From Ruminococcus flavefaciens (GTDB taxonomy: Bacteria > Bacillota > Clostridia > Oscillospirales > Ruminococcaceae): a stretch of 29,874 nucleotides of DNA. The stretch spans positions 1 through 29,874 of the forward strand of contig DBXO01000030.1 in the NCBI GenBank assembly GCA_002309635.1, written 5' to 3'. Of the stretch, positions 16,131 through 23,966 are shown one piece after another; position 1 is the stretch's first letter; every line of letters begins with the position of its first letter. The notes under the pieces were generated by a model. The model was not told where the DNA came from and did no database searches. It saw only the letters and a program-made list of their open reading frames with translations. A program made the translations under genes and the position numbers.

Positions 16131-16229
16131 GGCAATTCTTGTTTTTTTTGGCAATATTTTCATTTTTGGTAAAAACAGCGTTCATTTGTCTATGATAACG
16201 ATTTTTTTTAGTAATGCTGTCAAAAGGTA

Positions 16230-16258
16230 TTGCAAACGATAAAAATATGTGGTATAAT
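16230..16258 (+). promoter_or_regulatory. Promoter of the Ca/Na antiporter operon
   Basis: TTGCAA (16230-16235), 17-bp spacer, TATAAT (16253-16258). The predicted transcript start, near 16265, coincides with the first base of the leader's closing stem. Confidence 0.85.
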
Positions 16259-16264
16259 AGTATA

Positions 16265-16342
16265 AGCAGCTAAAGGAGTAAAAGAACCTGTAACAAGTTC
16301 TTTTGAACCTGTACATTCAAAGCTGCTGTTAGGAGTCATAAA
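16265..16342 (+). promoter_or_regulatory. Structured 5' leader, candidate three-way-junction riboswitch
   Basis: A closing stem AGCAGCT/AGCTGCT (16265-16271 with 16321-16327) encloses two hairpins. The first is AAAAGAAC/GTTCTTTT (16280-16304) and the second TTGAA/TTCAA (about 16303-16320). Their loops are related (CTGTAACAA and CCTGTACA) and GAACCTGTA occurs twice. The closing stem ends just before the ribosome binding site AGGAG. The fold starts at the predicted transcript start. It cannot be assigned to a known class from memory; an ion-responsive element is inferred from the downstream antiporter. Confidence 0.45.
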
Positions 16343-17278
16343 ATGCTGAAATATATCTTGCTTGTAGGCGGCTTTGTATTGCTTATCAAGGGCGCGGACT
16401 TCTTTGTTGACGGAAGCTCCGCAGTGGCAAAGCGTCTCAAGGTACCCGCACTTATCATAGGAATGACTATCGTTGCAATGGGGACAAGCCTTCCCGAGAC
16501 CTCTGTCAGCGTAAGCGCCTCAGTGCTTGGGAAAAATGATCTTGCCATAAGCAATGCAGTGGGCTCAAATATATTCAACCTCATGGTCGTATGCGGAGTC
16601 TGTGCAGTGCTGTGTCCTATGGCAATAGGAAAGGATACCCTGAAAAAGGATCTGCCGTTTTCAGTAACAGTTGCGGGAGTTCTTCTTGCACTCGGCGCAT
16701 TCACGGGAGTTGTACAGCGCTGGGGCGGAGTAATGCTTCTTGCATTGTTCGCAGCTTTCCTTTATATGATGATAAGTTCTGCAAAAAAAGCCCGTGATGC
16801 AGGCAGCGCCGATGATGAGGAGTTCAGGATAATGCCTGTGTGGAAGTGTCTGCTCTGTATAATCGGAGGAGGCGCAGCCATAGCGGCAGGCGGAAAAATG
16901 GTAGTTGAGGGAGCTTCTGATATTGCCCGTTCCTTCGGAATGTCGGATAACCTCATAGGTATGACAATAGTAGCTCTCGGTACCAGTCTCCCGGAGCTTG
17001 TAACCTCCATAGTTGCTGCCCGCAAGGGCGAAGTGGATATGGCTCTCGGAAATGTGGTAGGCTCGAATATATTCAATATACTCTTTGTACTCGGTATAGC
17101 GGCAACTATCTCGCCTATAGCATTTACGGTGCAGAATACTGTGGATACGGCAGTTCTCATAGCAATGAGCCTGCTGGTACTTGTAATGTGCGCGCCGAAA
17201 AAGAAGCTGGTGCGCTGGAACGGAGCTCTTATGCTTGCTGTATATGCAGGCTATACGGCATACATTTTTGTTAGATAA
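16343..17278 (+). CDS. Calcium/sodium antiporter (CaCA superfamily, YrbG-like)
   Basis: 311-residue membrane antiporter with about ten hydrophobic segments. The two characteristic inverted alpha repeats are clear: IIGMTIVAMGTSLPETSVS ... GSNIFNLMVV in the first half and LIGMTIVALGTSLPELVTS ... VVGSNIFNIL in the second, each with the GTSLPE ion-binding motif. It probably exchanges cytoplasmic Ca2+ for Na+ or H+. The start has TTAGGAG upstream. It is the first gene of a likely four-gene unit with the zinc-ribbon proteins (13-bp gap to the next). Confidence 0.95.
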   Translation: MLKYILLVGGFVLLIKGADFFVDGSSAVAKRLKVPALIIGMTIVAMGTSLPETSVSVSASVLGKNDLAISNAVGSNIFNLMVVCGVCAVLCPMAIGKDTLKKDLPFSVTVAGVLLALGAFTGVVQRWGGVMLLALFAAFLYMMISSAKKARDAGSADDEEFRIMPVWKCLLCIIGGGAAIAAGGKMVVEGASDIARSFGMSDNLIGMTIVALGTSLPELVTSIVAARKGEVDMALGNVVGSNIFNILFVLGIAATISPIAFTVQNTVDTAVLIAMSLLVLVMCAPKKKLVRWNGALMLAVYAGYTAYIFVR

Positions 17279-17291
17279 GGGGGAGGTATAT

Positions 17292-17654
17292 ATGTATTGT
17301 TCAAACTGCGGTTCCATGATGGACGACAGGCAGCAGGCATGTCCTTTCTGCAGGGCGCCGAACCCAAAAATATACAGCGGTCCGCAGTTTCACGGGGTGG
17401 TACCGCCGCCTTATTGCAGCAATAATGTTCCGCCTTACTATTACGACCGTGAGAACGCTCCCGCAGAGACAGGACTTGTGGTGGTCTCAGCGATAATACC
17501 GCTTGCAGGGCTGATAATCGGCTGTATATGTCTCGGCAACAATGAAAAAAGAGCAGGAAGGACTTATCTTCTTGCAGCGGGGATAAGCTTCGGTGCATAT
17601 ATTCTTCTTGCATTTGTATTTATGTGTCTGCCGTTTATATTATTATTTCACTGA
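17292..17654 (+). CDS. Zinc-ribbon membrane protein 1 (120 aa)
   Basis: The N-terminal zinc ribbon C3-x2-C6-x10-C17-x2-C20 (YCSNCG ... CPFCRAPNP) is followed by a Pro/Tyr-rich spacer (about 28-55) and two hydrophobic segments (about 63-85 and 93-118) separated by a basic loop NNEKRAGR. The ribosome binding site GGGGGAGG is strong. Likely a membrane-anchored protein with a cytoplasmic zinc ribbon; function unknown. First of three tandem proteins of the same design following the antiporter. Confidence 0.85.
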   Translation: MYCSNCGSMMDDRQQACPFCRAPNPKIYSGPQFHGVVPPPYCSNNVPPYYYDRENAPAETGLVVVSAIIPLAGLIIGCICLGNNEKRAGRTYLLAAGISFGAYILLAFVFMCLPFILLFH

Positions 17655-17670
17655 TATGATATTATTATTT

Positions 17671-18128
17671 AAGGAGGGGATAGTATGATCTGTCCGCATT
17701 GTGCAGCTTCAATATCTGAAGACGAGGAAAAGTGTCCGTACTGTGATTCTTTCATAGACAACGGCAAAAAACAATTCAAGCGCGTAGAGCCTGTGAATCT
17801 GCAGGACGTATCGCCGTTCAGGCTTAAGGGCGATGATAAGCCTATAATACCGCTTGTGCTGATATCGGCGTGTATGCCTATAGGAATGATATTAATGATG
17901 ATCTTTATCATCTGTGGGCGTCCAAAGAGTGCGCTCGCAAGCTTTGCGGCAGCTTTTATCGGCGCAGCACTGTGTTTTTTAATAATGGTAATATACGGTT
18001 TTACAAGAACATCGCACTATATGATGAGATAAAAAGGAGGGGATAGAATGATCTGTCCGCATTGTGCAGCTTCAATATCCGAAAATGAGGAGAGATGTCC
18101 TTACTGTAATTCTTACATAGATCATGGC
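17671..18128 (+). repeat. Tandem duplication of ribosome binding site plus zinc-ribbon coding segment
   Basis: Bases 17671-17765 and 18034-18128 are near-copies: a 13-base identity covers the ribosome binding site, then 31 identical bases start at the ATG, with scattered changes up to the end of the zinc ribbon. Beyond it the similarity falls sharply. Confidence 0.8.
17685..18032 (+). CDS. Zinc-ribbon membrane protein 2 (115 aa)
   Basis: Zinc ribbon C3-x2-C6-x10-C17-x2-C20 (MICPHCAASISEDEEKCPYC), a hydrophilic spacer, then two hydrophobic segments (about 53-76 and 83-105) with a GRPKSA loop. The ribosome binding site and first 31 bases of the gene are identical to those of the next gene, whereas the rest has diverged. 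It lies 30 bp after protein 1. Function unknown. Confidence 0.85.
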   Translation: MICPHCAASISEDEEKCPYCDSFIDNGKKQFKRVEPVNLQDVSPFRLKGDDKPIIPLVLISACMPIGMILMMIFIICGRPKSALASFAAAFIGAALCFLIMVIYGFTRTSHYMMR

Positions 18129-18392
18129 TGGGAAGAACCGGCTGAACCCGATCTGAACCAGAAGATACCGGATTTTATGTTGTATGATAAGACAGAGCCT
18201 GCACTTATAGTCCTGTCGCTGATTATACCGATCGTAGGTATAATACTTGGTATAATACAGTTATCCGCCGGCCGGCAGAAAAGCGGCAGGTGCTACCTGA
18301 TGGTCAGTGCATTTTCTTTCGTTCTGCTTTTCTGCTGTAAGTTCATTTTTCCTATGCTTTTCGCACTGCTGTCTTTTTCAAGGTTTAAATAA
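18048..18392 (+). CDS. Zinc-ribbon membrane protein 3 (114 aa), paralogue of protein 2
   Basis: Same layout: C3, C6, C17, C20 zinc ribbon (MICPHCAASISENEERCPYC), acidic spacer (about 26-48), then two hydrophobic segments (about 52-72 and 82-112) with a GRQKSGR loop. It starts 15 bp after protein 2 with an AAGGAGGGG ribosome binding site copied from it. The tandem copies are close at the N-terminus and only loosely similar in the membrane part. Function unknown. Confidence 0.85.
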   Translation: MICPHCAASISENEERCPYCNSYIDHGWEEPAEPDLNQKIPDFMLYDKTEPALIVLSLIIPIVGIILGIIQLSAGRQKSGRCYLMVSAFSFVLLFCCKFIFPMLFALLSFSRFK

Positions 18393-18413
18393 TGAGAATC
18401 AAATGGCGATATA

Positions 18414-18456
18414 AAAATTCAGCTCCGGAGCGCAGCCCCGGAGCTTTTTCGTTTTT
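18414..18456. terminator. Bidirectional terminator between convergent units
   Basis: Stem AGCTCCGG/CCGGAGCT (18421-18428 with 18438-18445), TTTTCGTTTTT on the plus side and five A (TTTTT on the minus strand) on the other. It serves both the zinc-ribbon genes and the beta-propeller gene. Confidence 0.88.
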
Positions 18457-18457
18457 A

Positions 18458-20851
18458 TCAGAATTTCAGTTCATCTGTGATATCAAGAGTAGAGATATCA
18501 GCTGCCACGAATCTGTCTGAAGAGAGAGCATAGACGTGGTCACCTATATATAACGCTCTGTTGAACGTGGGTGAATTCCATGCATTCATGGAGTCTGTGA
18601 TGATATCAGAGGATATCTCTCCCTTTTGTACGAATTCGCCGTTCTCATAGCTGAAGAAAACGTATTTTGACTCGTAAATGAATTCTGACTCCTTGCCGCT
18701 GTTTGTGAATGAGTACCTGGTATAGGTTATCGGCACGCCTATGAGGTTCTTTTCGGGAGCCAGGAGAAGCGCCTTTCTCTCATCCACAGCGCATGAATTG
18801 TAGTATTCCTCGGAGCGCTCCGCGAAGTCTGCGTCGTAGATGTAATTATCAGGAGAGTTGCTCCATGTATATACAGCCTGCGCCTTGAGGTCATTGGGAT
18901 CGGAGTTGTCGAACATTGTCATTCTGATTCCGTTTGTGAAGCCATTGTCGTCGGCGTCCAGACCGAAGCCGAAGAGCAGCCCGTCGCTCCACTGCTGCAT
19001 ATATGTGCTGAATCCGTTTATCTTGAACTCGTCAAGGAGAGCGGGATTCGCAGGGTCGCTGAGGTCTACTGCATAGAGGGGGTCTGTCTGACGGAATGTT
19101 ACCACATAAGCCATATTACCGCTGAAGCTTGCAGACTTGAGCTGCTCGCCCACACCGAGGCCGTCTATGCTTCCTACCATGTTCATATCCATATCGAATA
19201 CATAAACGCGGGTATCGGTCCTTACATTCTCATAGGTATAATAGCCCTGTCTTTCCTCGCCTGTCAAGGAATCCCATACATCCTTCAGGAAGTCCTTTGC
19301 GTCGGGAGCATAGGAGTGGAATTCCTGTCTGATCTCTGTATAGGTAGCAGCCACGCGGAAGTATCCGCCGTACTCACTCATGGAGAACTGATCCTTTATC
19401 ACGCCGTTTATCTGAACGCCTGCCTCGGGGACTATTTCGCCGCCATTGATGGAGATGCGTGTGATATCGGTCTTGTTCAGATCGGCGAATGCTGCTGTGT
19501 AGAGGTTACCGGCCGAGCAGTAGATACTGCCTGCATAACCGGCGAGTGTCTTGGTGTCCTTTGCTGCGGGAGAGCCCGGATTATTGAGGTCAAGGCTTGT
19601 AAGAACGGTATATGAGAGATTGTTCGTGCTGCCGAAGCCGTCAACGGGGAGGAGAATGTCCTCGCAGGGCATGATATCGTAGCTCTCGGCAAAACCGCAG
19701 TATGGAATATACTTTCTTGTGTCGGAGCTGTCACCTATATAGTCGAACATGGGCGTAGTATACGAGGAGGTAAGGAGCATGAAGCCTTCGGGAGATATCC
19801 TTACGTCGTTGTAGTAGCCGTCCTGCTTGTATACGTCGATGAGCCGGGGGTCTTCACCTGTGGTATAGAAAGCGACGAAGGTATAGGGGGTGCTGCTTTC
19901 CATATCGCGGTAGTCGATACCATAGTAGAAATTGGAGTTGTTATTGTTGCCTATGACAGCTATCATATCATTGTAGATATACATATCAAGAACGCAGACA
20001 TTGTAGCCGTTGTCCTCTATGCCTGTTGTTCCGCATATATCTATGGTAGTGCTGCCTGTGAACTTTCCGTCCTTTACGTCTGCTGTGCGCAGAAGGGGAG
20101 TTGAGGAATAGTCCCCGCCTGACTTTGCGCCGAGATAGTAGATATGCTTTCCGTCGGTCTTGACGATATCGGCTTCAAGGACGTCCTGCTCCTGATAGTA
20201 GGTCTCGGAGTGCTGAGGCTCCTCCGATGCGGGCTCGTCATTTACCTCTCCGTCGGGAACGTCAACGCTTACAATTGGGGATTCGTGTATCTCGCTGCCG
20301 CCGCCGATGCCTGCGCCTGTTTCATCGTCCCCGCCGTAAAAGTTCTCTTCAGCGGCAACGGTCCCGGGCTCGGCCTCTTCAACGGCCTCGACAGCGTCAT
20401 ATTCTTTTATGTCTTCGTCGTCCGTTTTGAATCTGTACTGCGTGCGGGCGCTGTCCTTCTTTGCTTTTCTGGAAGCTCTGCGGAACATGGTATACACCTG
20501 CTCGTAGCTGTCAGCGCTGTTCATATAGTTAGCCTGCTTCTTGCTGTCCGGCTCATTATCGGTATTGCTGTCTGCGTGATCAGCGCTCTTGGCGTCATTT
20601 TTTTCCTGAGAGGTGATATTTGTCGAGTCAAAAGTCGCTTTGTGCCTGCCGTTGTTCATGGTATACGCGGCAGTTCCTCCTATGACTGCAAAAGCAGCCG
20701 CAGCAGCGGTTATACGTCCTGCCATTGAGATGCCGCTTCTCTTTTTCCTTGCCTTTTCGTTATCGAGCATTATCTTTATATTTTCGGGCCTGAGTTCGTC
20801 CGGTACAGGCGCTGACTTCATCTGCTCTTTGAGCTTTTCGTCGTTGTTCAT
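18458..20851 (-). CDS. Membrane-anchored beta-propeller protein, probable anti-sigma/sensor partner
   Basis: 797 residues. The N-terminal cytoplasmic part is about 45 residues (VPDELRPENIKIMLDNEKARKKR) and is followed by one transmembrane helix (about 45-64, AGRITAAAAAFAVIGGTAAY). A long low-complexity charged region then leads to a large C-terminal domain beginning ETYYQEQDVLEADIVKTDGKHIYYLG. The pattern DIVKTDG.HIYYL and repeated beta blades match the secreted beta-propeller family (Beta_propel, Pfam PF09826). ATG 20851 is chosen because AAAGGAG is 7 nt upstream; an ATG at 20875 overlaps the sigma factor stop. The position directly behind an ECF sigma gene and the topology suggest that the N-terminus holds or regulates the sigma factor. 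The family call is good; the anti-sigma role is inferred. Confidence 0.85.
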   Translation of the reverse strand: MNNDEKLKEQMKSAPVPDELRPENIKIMLDNEKARKKRSGISMAGRITAAAAAFAVIGGTAAYTMNNGRHKATFDSTNITSQEKNDAKSADHADSNTDNEPDSKKQANYMNSADSYEQVYTMFRRASRKAKKDSARTQYRFKTDDEDIKEYDAVEAVEEAEPGTVAAEENFYGGDDETGAGIGGGSEIHESPIVSVDVPDGEVNDEPASEEPQHSETYYQEQDVLEADIVKTDGKHIYYLGAKSGGDYSSTPLLRTADVKDGKFTGSTTIDICGTTGIEDNGYNVCVLDMYIYNDMIAVIGNNNNSNFYYGIDYRDMESSTPYTFVAFYTTGEDPRLIDVYKQDGYYNDVRISPEGFMLLTSSYTTPMFDYIGDSSDTRKYIPYCGFAESYDIMPCEDILLPVDGFGSTNNLSYTVLTSLDLNNPGSPAAKDTKTLAGYAGSIYCSAGNLYTAAFADLNKTDITRISINGGEIVPEAGVQINGVIKDQFSMSEYGGYFRVAATYTEIRQEFHSYAPDAKDFLKDVWDSLTGEERQGYYTYENVRTDTRVYVFDMDMNMVGSIDGLGVGEQLKSASFSGNMAYVVTFRQTDPLYAVDLSDPANPALLDEFKINGFSTYMQQWSDGLLFGFGLDADDNGFTNGIRMTMFDNSDPNDLKAQAVYTWSNSPDNYIYDADFAERSEEYYNSCAVDERKALLLAPEKNLIGVPITYTRYSFTNSGKESEFIYESKYVFFSYENGEFVQKGEISSDIITDSMNAWNSPTFNRALYIGDHVYALSSDRFVAADISTLDITDELKF

Positions 20852-20871
20852 AAACATTCTCCTTTCATGGA

Positions 20872-21381
20872 TCATATCTCGGGAGTGAGTTCAAGCCGCA
20901 GCTTCTGCTTTATCCTGGACAGCTTTGAACGCACGGTAGTTGATTTTATGCCGCATAACGAGGATATCTCATCGCTGGTGTAGCCGCCGAGCACCGACAT
21001 CGACAGCAGGAGCTTTGATTCGTCGTCCAGTCTTCCCACAGCTTCGCGCAGTTCGACGGATTCGTAGCTGAAGCTGTCGGAAAGCTGAGTAACGTTCTCC
21101 AGCTCTTCGGCAGGTTCAAAATATGTACGCTGCTTTCGTTTTATCTTAGCTGCAAGTATGGTCATTATCCAGCCCCGGAATTTTTCCGGATCGCGCAGCT
21201 TTTTTATAGAGCGGAATGCGTCGAGCACCGTATCGCTGACAGCGTCTGCGGCGTCGTGCTGGTTGCGCAGACTGTAGAGTGCTATATGGTAAAGGTCTTC
21301 GTAAACTGTTGAGTAAAGACGTGCGAAGGCTTCGGTGTCTCCGTCACCTGCGAGCTTTACGTCTGTTGATAGATCGTTCAT
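20872..21381 (-). CDS. ECF-type RNA polymerase sigma factor
   Basis: 169 residues, normal for group IV sigma factors. Region 2 is at about 5-80 (DAADAVSDTVLDAFRSIKKLRDPEKFRGWIMTIL) and region 4 at about 108-165 (GYTSDEISSLCGIKSTTVRSKLSRIKQKL helix-turn-helix), with no extra C-terminal domain. The start ATG 21381 has AAAGGAGG 8 nt upstream. Its stop is 20 bp before the beta-propeller start, so the two form an operon. No clear ECF-type promoter was settled upstream, although palindromic sequences occur there. Confidence 0.93.
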   Translation of the reverse strand: MNDLSTDVKLAGDGDTEAFARLYSTVYEDLYHIALYSLRNQHDAADAVSDTVLDAFRSIKKLRDPEKFRGWIMTILAAKIKRKQRTYFEPAEELENVTQLSDSFSYESVELREAVGRLDDESKLLLSMSVLGGYTSDEISSLCGIKSTTVRSKLSRIKQKLRLELTPEI

Positions 21382-21396
21382 GCAGATTCCTCCTTT

Positions 21397-21434
21397 GAAT
21401 TCGAATTCATAACATATGTGTCTCACAGGAGACA
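21397..21434 (-). promoter_or_regulatory. Two inverted repeats in the sigma factor leader
   Basis: GAATTCGAATTC (21397-21408, perfect 12-bp palindrome) sits next to the ribosome binding site. A 6-bp stem TGTCTC/GAGACA with a 4-nt loop lies at 21419-21434. They could be operator or leader structures. A weak sigma-A-like promoter (TTTGTA-N16-TAAAAT on the minus strand, about 21440-21475) lies upstream. Confidence 0.35.
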
Positions 21435-21565
21435 GATTGTTGCACAGATTTTATTGAATAGTCGCTTTGTACAAAAAACAGTGCTGTTGATTGTTTAGTA
21501 TACCGGTATTTTTTTTAACAACCCACAAAAATACCCTTGGGGTGGAAAAAACGCAGAAAACTTCA

Positions 21566-21594
21566 TTGACAATTCTTAATAAATAATGTATAAT
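21566..21594 (+). promoter_or_regulatory. Consensus sigma-A promoter of the three-domain regulator
   Basis: TTGACA (21566-21571), 17-bp spacer, TATAAT (21589-21594): a perfect match to consensus. The transcript would start near 21601. Confidence 0.9.
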
Positions 21595-21658
21595 TAATGT
21601 AACTTCTTATAATTTGTCTGACCAAAAATAGAAAGATAATAATCGAGGAGTGGGAATT

Positions 21659-23824
21659 TTGGTAAGAAAAAAGAGAATGATGATAGGCGTTGTTACCGCA
21701 GAGGCTAACAGCATAGAACAGCGCCAGATCATCAAGGGGATCGCACGGTTCGATATGTGCGTGGGAAGCGATACTATCGTATTCTCCAATAACTACAACC
21801 CGAATGTCAGGGAAAAGGAGCTTTTCTGCGAAAATAAGATATACGACCTCATACTCTCCGACGAGCTTGACGGTCTTATCGTTATTTCCGAATCCTTTGT
21901 CAATGAGGACGTGAAAAAGCTCATAGCCGACCTTCTTTCAAAAAAGACTATCCCTATAGTTATCGTGGGTACTCATGTGGCTGAGCTTGATTTTCCTAAG
22001 TGTACATTTATAAATACCAGCGACGAGAACGATATAGAGGATCTTACGGATCATCTCATCGAGAAGCACGGCTTTACAGATATAGATATTATTACGGGCT
22101 ATGATTTCATAGAAGCCTCGAATCTCCGTGTGAACGGCTACAGAAAGTCACTGGAGAAGCATGGGATAGAGTTCGATGAAAAACATGTTCACTATGGAAA
22201 CTACTGGATGAATTCAGGCGCCGAGCTTGCCGAACGCTATCACAGCGGCGAGCTTGAGCTCCCGCAGGCAATCGTCTGCGCCAACGACTATATGGCATAC
22301 GGACTTATAGACAAGTTTGATGAGATAGGCATAAAGGTGCCCGAGGACGTAACAGTGGTGGGCTATGAGTACGTAGGCGACAGGTTCATGCATACGCCTC
22401 TTCTGACCACATACAAGAGAAACCGCGAAACTATAGGCGAGGACGCGGCAAATATGGTCTACAGCCGCATAAAGGAAAGGGAATTCCTTTTTGCGCCTCC
22501 ACAGGGCGAGATCATATGCGGTACCAGCTGCACCTGCGGCGTTGACCGCAGCCTCTACACAGAGGAACTGAAAAACGCGAGAGCCAAAAAGGATTACGAC
22601 AACCGGAACCTTTTCAATCCTCTTGACCAGAAACTGACAGAGTGCCGTACCCTTAACGAATTTACGGATATATGCGGCACCTTCCACTGGCAGGTCCGCG
22701 GCATACAGAGCTTTTACCTCTGTCTTTACAAGAACTGGTATGACTCTGATGCTGAACTTAGTGATATACTTTCATGTCAGAGCATGGTGAACTGGGATGA
22801 CAAGACCCCGTTTGATATGCAGAAATATAATTTCTCAGCGCTTTTAGCTAAGAATTATGAGCCTGCGATATACTATTTCAATCCTCTTTTCTTCAATGAC
22901 AGGCTTTTCGGCTATCTTGTCCTTAAGTACCACGATCCCGACACCTACGACGATATATACAGGAACTGGCTGAAATCCGTTTCAAACGGACTTGAGTTCC
23001 TCCGCATGAAGAATGATATACAGTATCTCACCCAGTGTCAGAACCTTTCCGACCTTCGTGACACTCTCACGGGAATGTACAACGAAACGGGCATGAAAAA
23101 GGCTTATCACACATTGGATATCACCAAGCAGGACTGCATTCTCGTTATGATGAGGATAGGCATATCAAATGCGGGATTCTACGAGCTGAATGGCAAGATC
23201 CCCGCTATAATGGACGCTGCGGAGGCAGTGAAGCAGTTCTGCGGCAGCAGCGATATATGCGGCAGAGTCAACGATAATACCTTTGCCTGTATAATACAGG
23301 GTGATACCGGTATAGAGCTCCTTGAAAACAGGCTTAATGCCATAATGCTGCAGCATAATCTGTATCTGGAGCAGTACGGCCTCGATTCCTTCGTTATAGC
23401 CGCGATAAAATGCACGGAGAAGTCCTATACACGCACTATCAGCACATGTACGGATATACTTGCAGATAGGCAGTGCAAACATATGGAAATGCGCATGCGG
23501 CCTCACTATGAGGATATGCTCGGCATAAGGAGCTATATCTACAGCAATCCGCAGGACAGCTTTGAGTCTGAGAAGCTTCAGAAGCTTTATCCCTACAGCG
23601 CGGGACATCTCCGCGAGGTATACAAGAAGTGCTTCGGCGTCAGCATACACAAGGACTGCATAAATGCGCGAATGGCAAAGGCGACCTACTGTCTTATGGT
23701 AACGCCGCTGAGCATGACCGAGATAGCTGAGCAGTGCGGCTACGTGGACAGCAAGTACTTCCTGCGCCAGTTCCTTGCAACGGTGGGAGTTACTCCCAAT
23801 CAGTACCGCAATATGGCTAAATGA
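21659..23824 (+). CDS. Transcription regulator: LacI-type sensor, degenerate GGDEF, AraC-type HTH
   Basis: 721 residues, cytoplasmic, no signal peptide. About 5-280 is a periplasmic-binding-protein-like domain of the LacI/GalR type (GVVTAEANSIEQRQIIKGIARF ... LDGLIVISE ... VCANDYMAYGLIDKFDEIGIKVPEDVTVVGYE), but there is no N-terminal LacI helix-turn-helix. A middle region (about 290-460) follows. About 465-590 resembles a GGDEF domain: it opens with DTLTGMYNE and has RVNDNTFACII where RxGGDEFxxxx is expected, so diguanylate cyclase activity is improbable. The C-terminus (about 615-721) is an AraC HTH (YSAGHLREVYKKCFGVS ... MTEIAEQCGYVDSKYFLRQFLATVGVTPNQY). The start is taken as TTG 21659, with AGGAG 8 nt upstream; a GTG at 21650 lies inside that site. 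Probably a sugar-responsive regulator; target unknown. Confidence 0.9.
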   Translation: MVRKKRMMIGVVTAEANSIEQRQIIKGIARFDMCVGSDTIVFSNNYNPNVREKELFCENKIYDLILSDELDGLIVISESFVNEDVKKLIADLLSKKTIPIVIVGTHVAELDFPKCTFINTSDENDIEDLTDHLIEKHGFTDIDIITGYDFIEASNLRVNGYRKSLEKHGIEFDEKHVHYGNYWMNSGAELAERYHSGELELPQAIVCANDYMAYGLIDKFDEIGIKVPEDVTVVGYEYVGDRFMHTPLLTTYKRNRETIGEDAANMVYSRIKEREFLFAPPQGEIICGTSCTCGVDRSLYTEELKNARAKKDYDNRNLFNPLDQKLTECRTLNEFTDICGTFHWQVRGIQSFYLCLYKNWYDSDAELSDILSCQSMVNWDDKTPFDMQKYNFSALLAKNYEPAIYYFNPLFFNDRLFGYLVLKYHDPDTYDDIYRNWLKSVSNGLEFLRMKNDIQYLTQCQNLSDLRDTLTGMYNETGMKKAYHTLDITKQDCILVMMRIGISNAGFYELNGKIPAIMDAAEAVKQFCGSSDICGRVNDNTFACIIQGDTGIELLENRLNAIMLQHNLYLEQYGLDSFVIAAIKCTEKSYTRTISTCTDILADRQCKHMEMRMRPHYEDMLGIRSYIYSNPQDSFESEKLQKLYPYSAGHLREVYKKCFGVSIHKDCINARMAKATYCLMVTPLSMTEIAEQCGYVDSKYFLRQFLATVGVTPNQYRNMAK

Positions 23825-23891
23825 GCCGTTAGCGTGTAGTGGCGGCGTTCCGCTGCCCGTTCAATAATTACTGCACGAATAAACATAAACC

Positions 23892-23935
23892 AATAACCCC
23901 GAAAGCTGTTTTATCCGAATGCTTTCGGGGTTATT
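23892..23935. terminator. Terminator between convergent regulator and hypothetical gene
   Basis: A perfect 15-bp stem AATAACCCCGAAAGC / GCTTTCGGGGTTATT with a 14-nt loop. It lies between two converging genes and has short U-rich ends on both strands. Confidence 0.75.
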
Positions 23936-23966
23936 CTGATAATTTACGAGCGCAGATCAGAATTTG

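Noticed and set aside
16265..16342. Assignment of the antiporter leader to the yybP-ykoY (Mn2+) riboswitch
   Set aside because: AAAGGAGTA resembles part of that class's first loop, but the element is too short and the other conserved loops and helices are not visible.
16661..17317. Minus-strand frame of 218 codons opposite the antiporter
   Set aside because: Fully antisense to a well-supported CaCA antiporter; no start signals or recognisable motif.
20852..20875. Upstream ATG at 20875 as start of the beta-propeller protein
   Set aside because: It overlaps the sigma factor stop but has a poor ribosome binding site, whereas ATG 20851 has AAAGGAG at ideal spacing. Coupled initiation at 20875 cannot be fully excluded.
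21650..21658. GTG 21650 as start of the three-domain regulator
   Set aside because: It overlaps the AGGAG ribosome binding site; TTG 21659 is at proper distance. ATG 21677 remains a weaker alternative.
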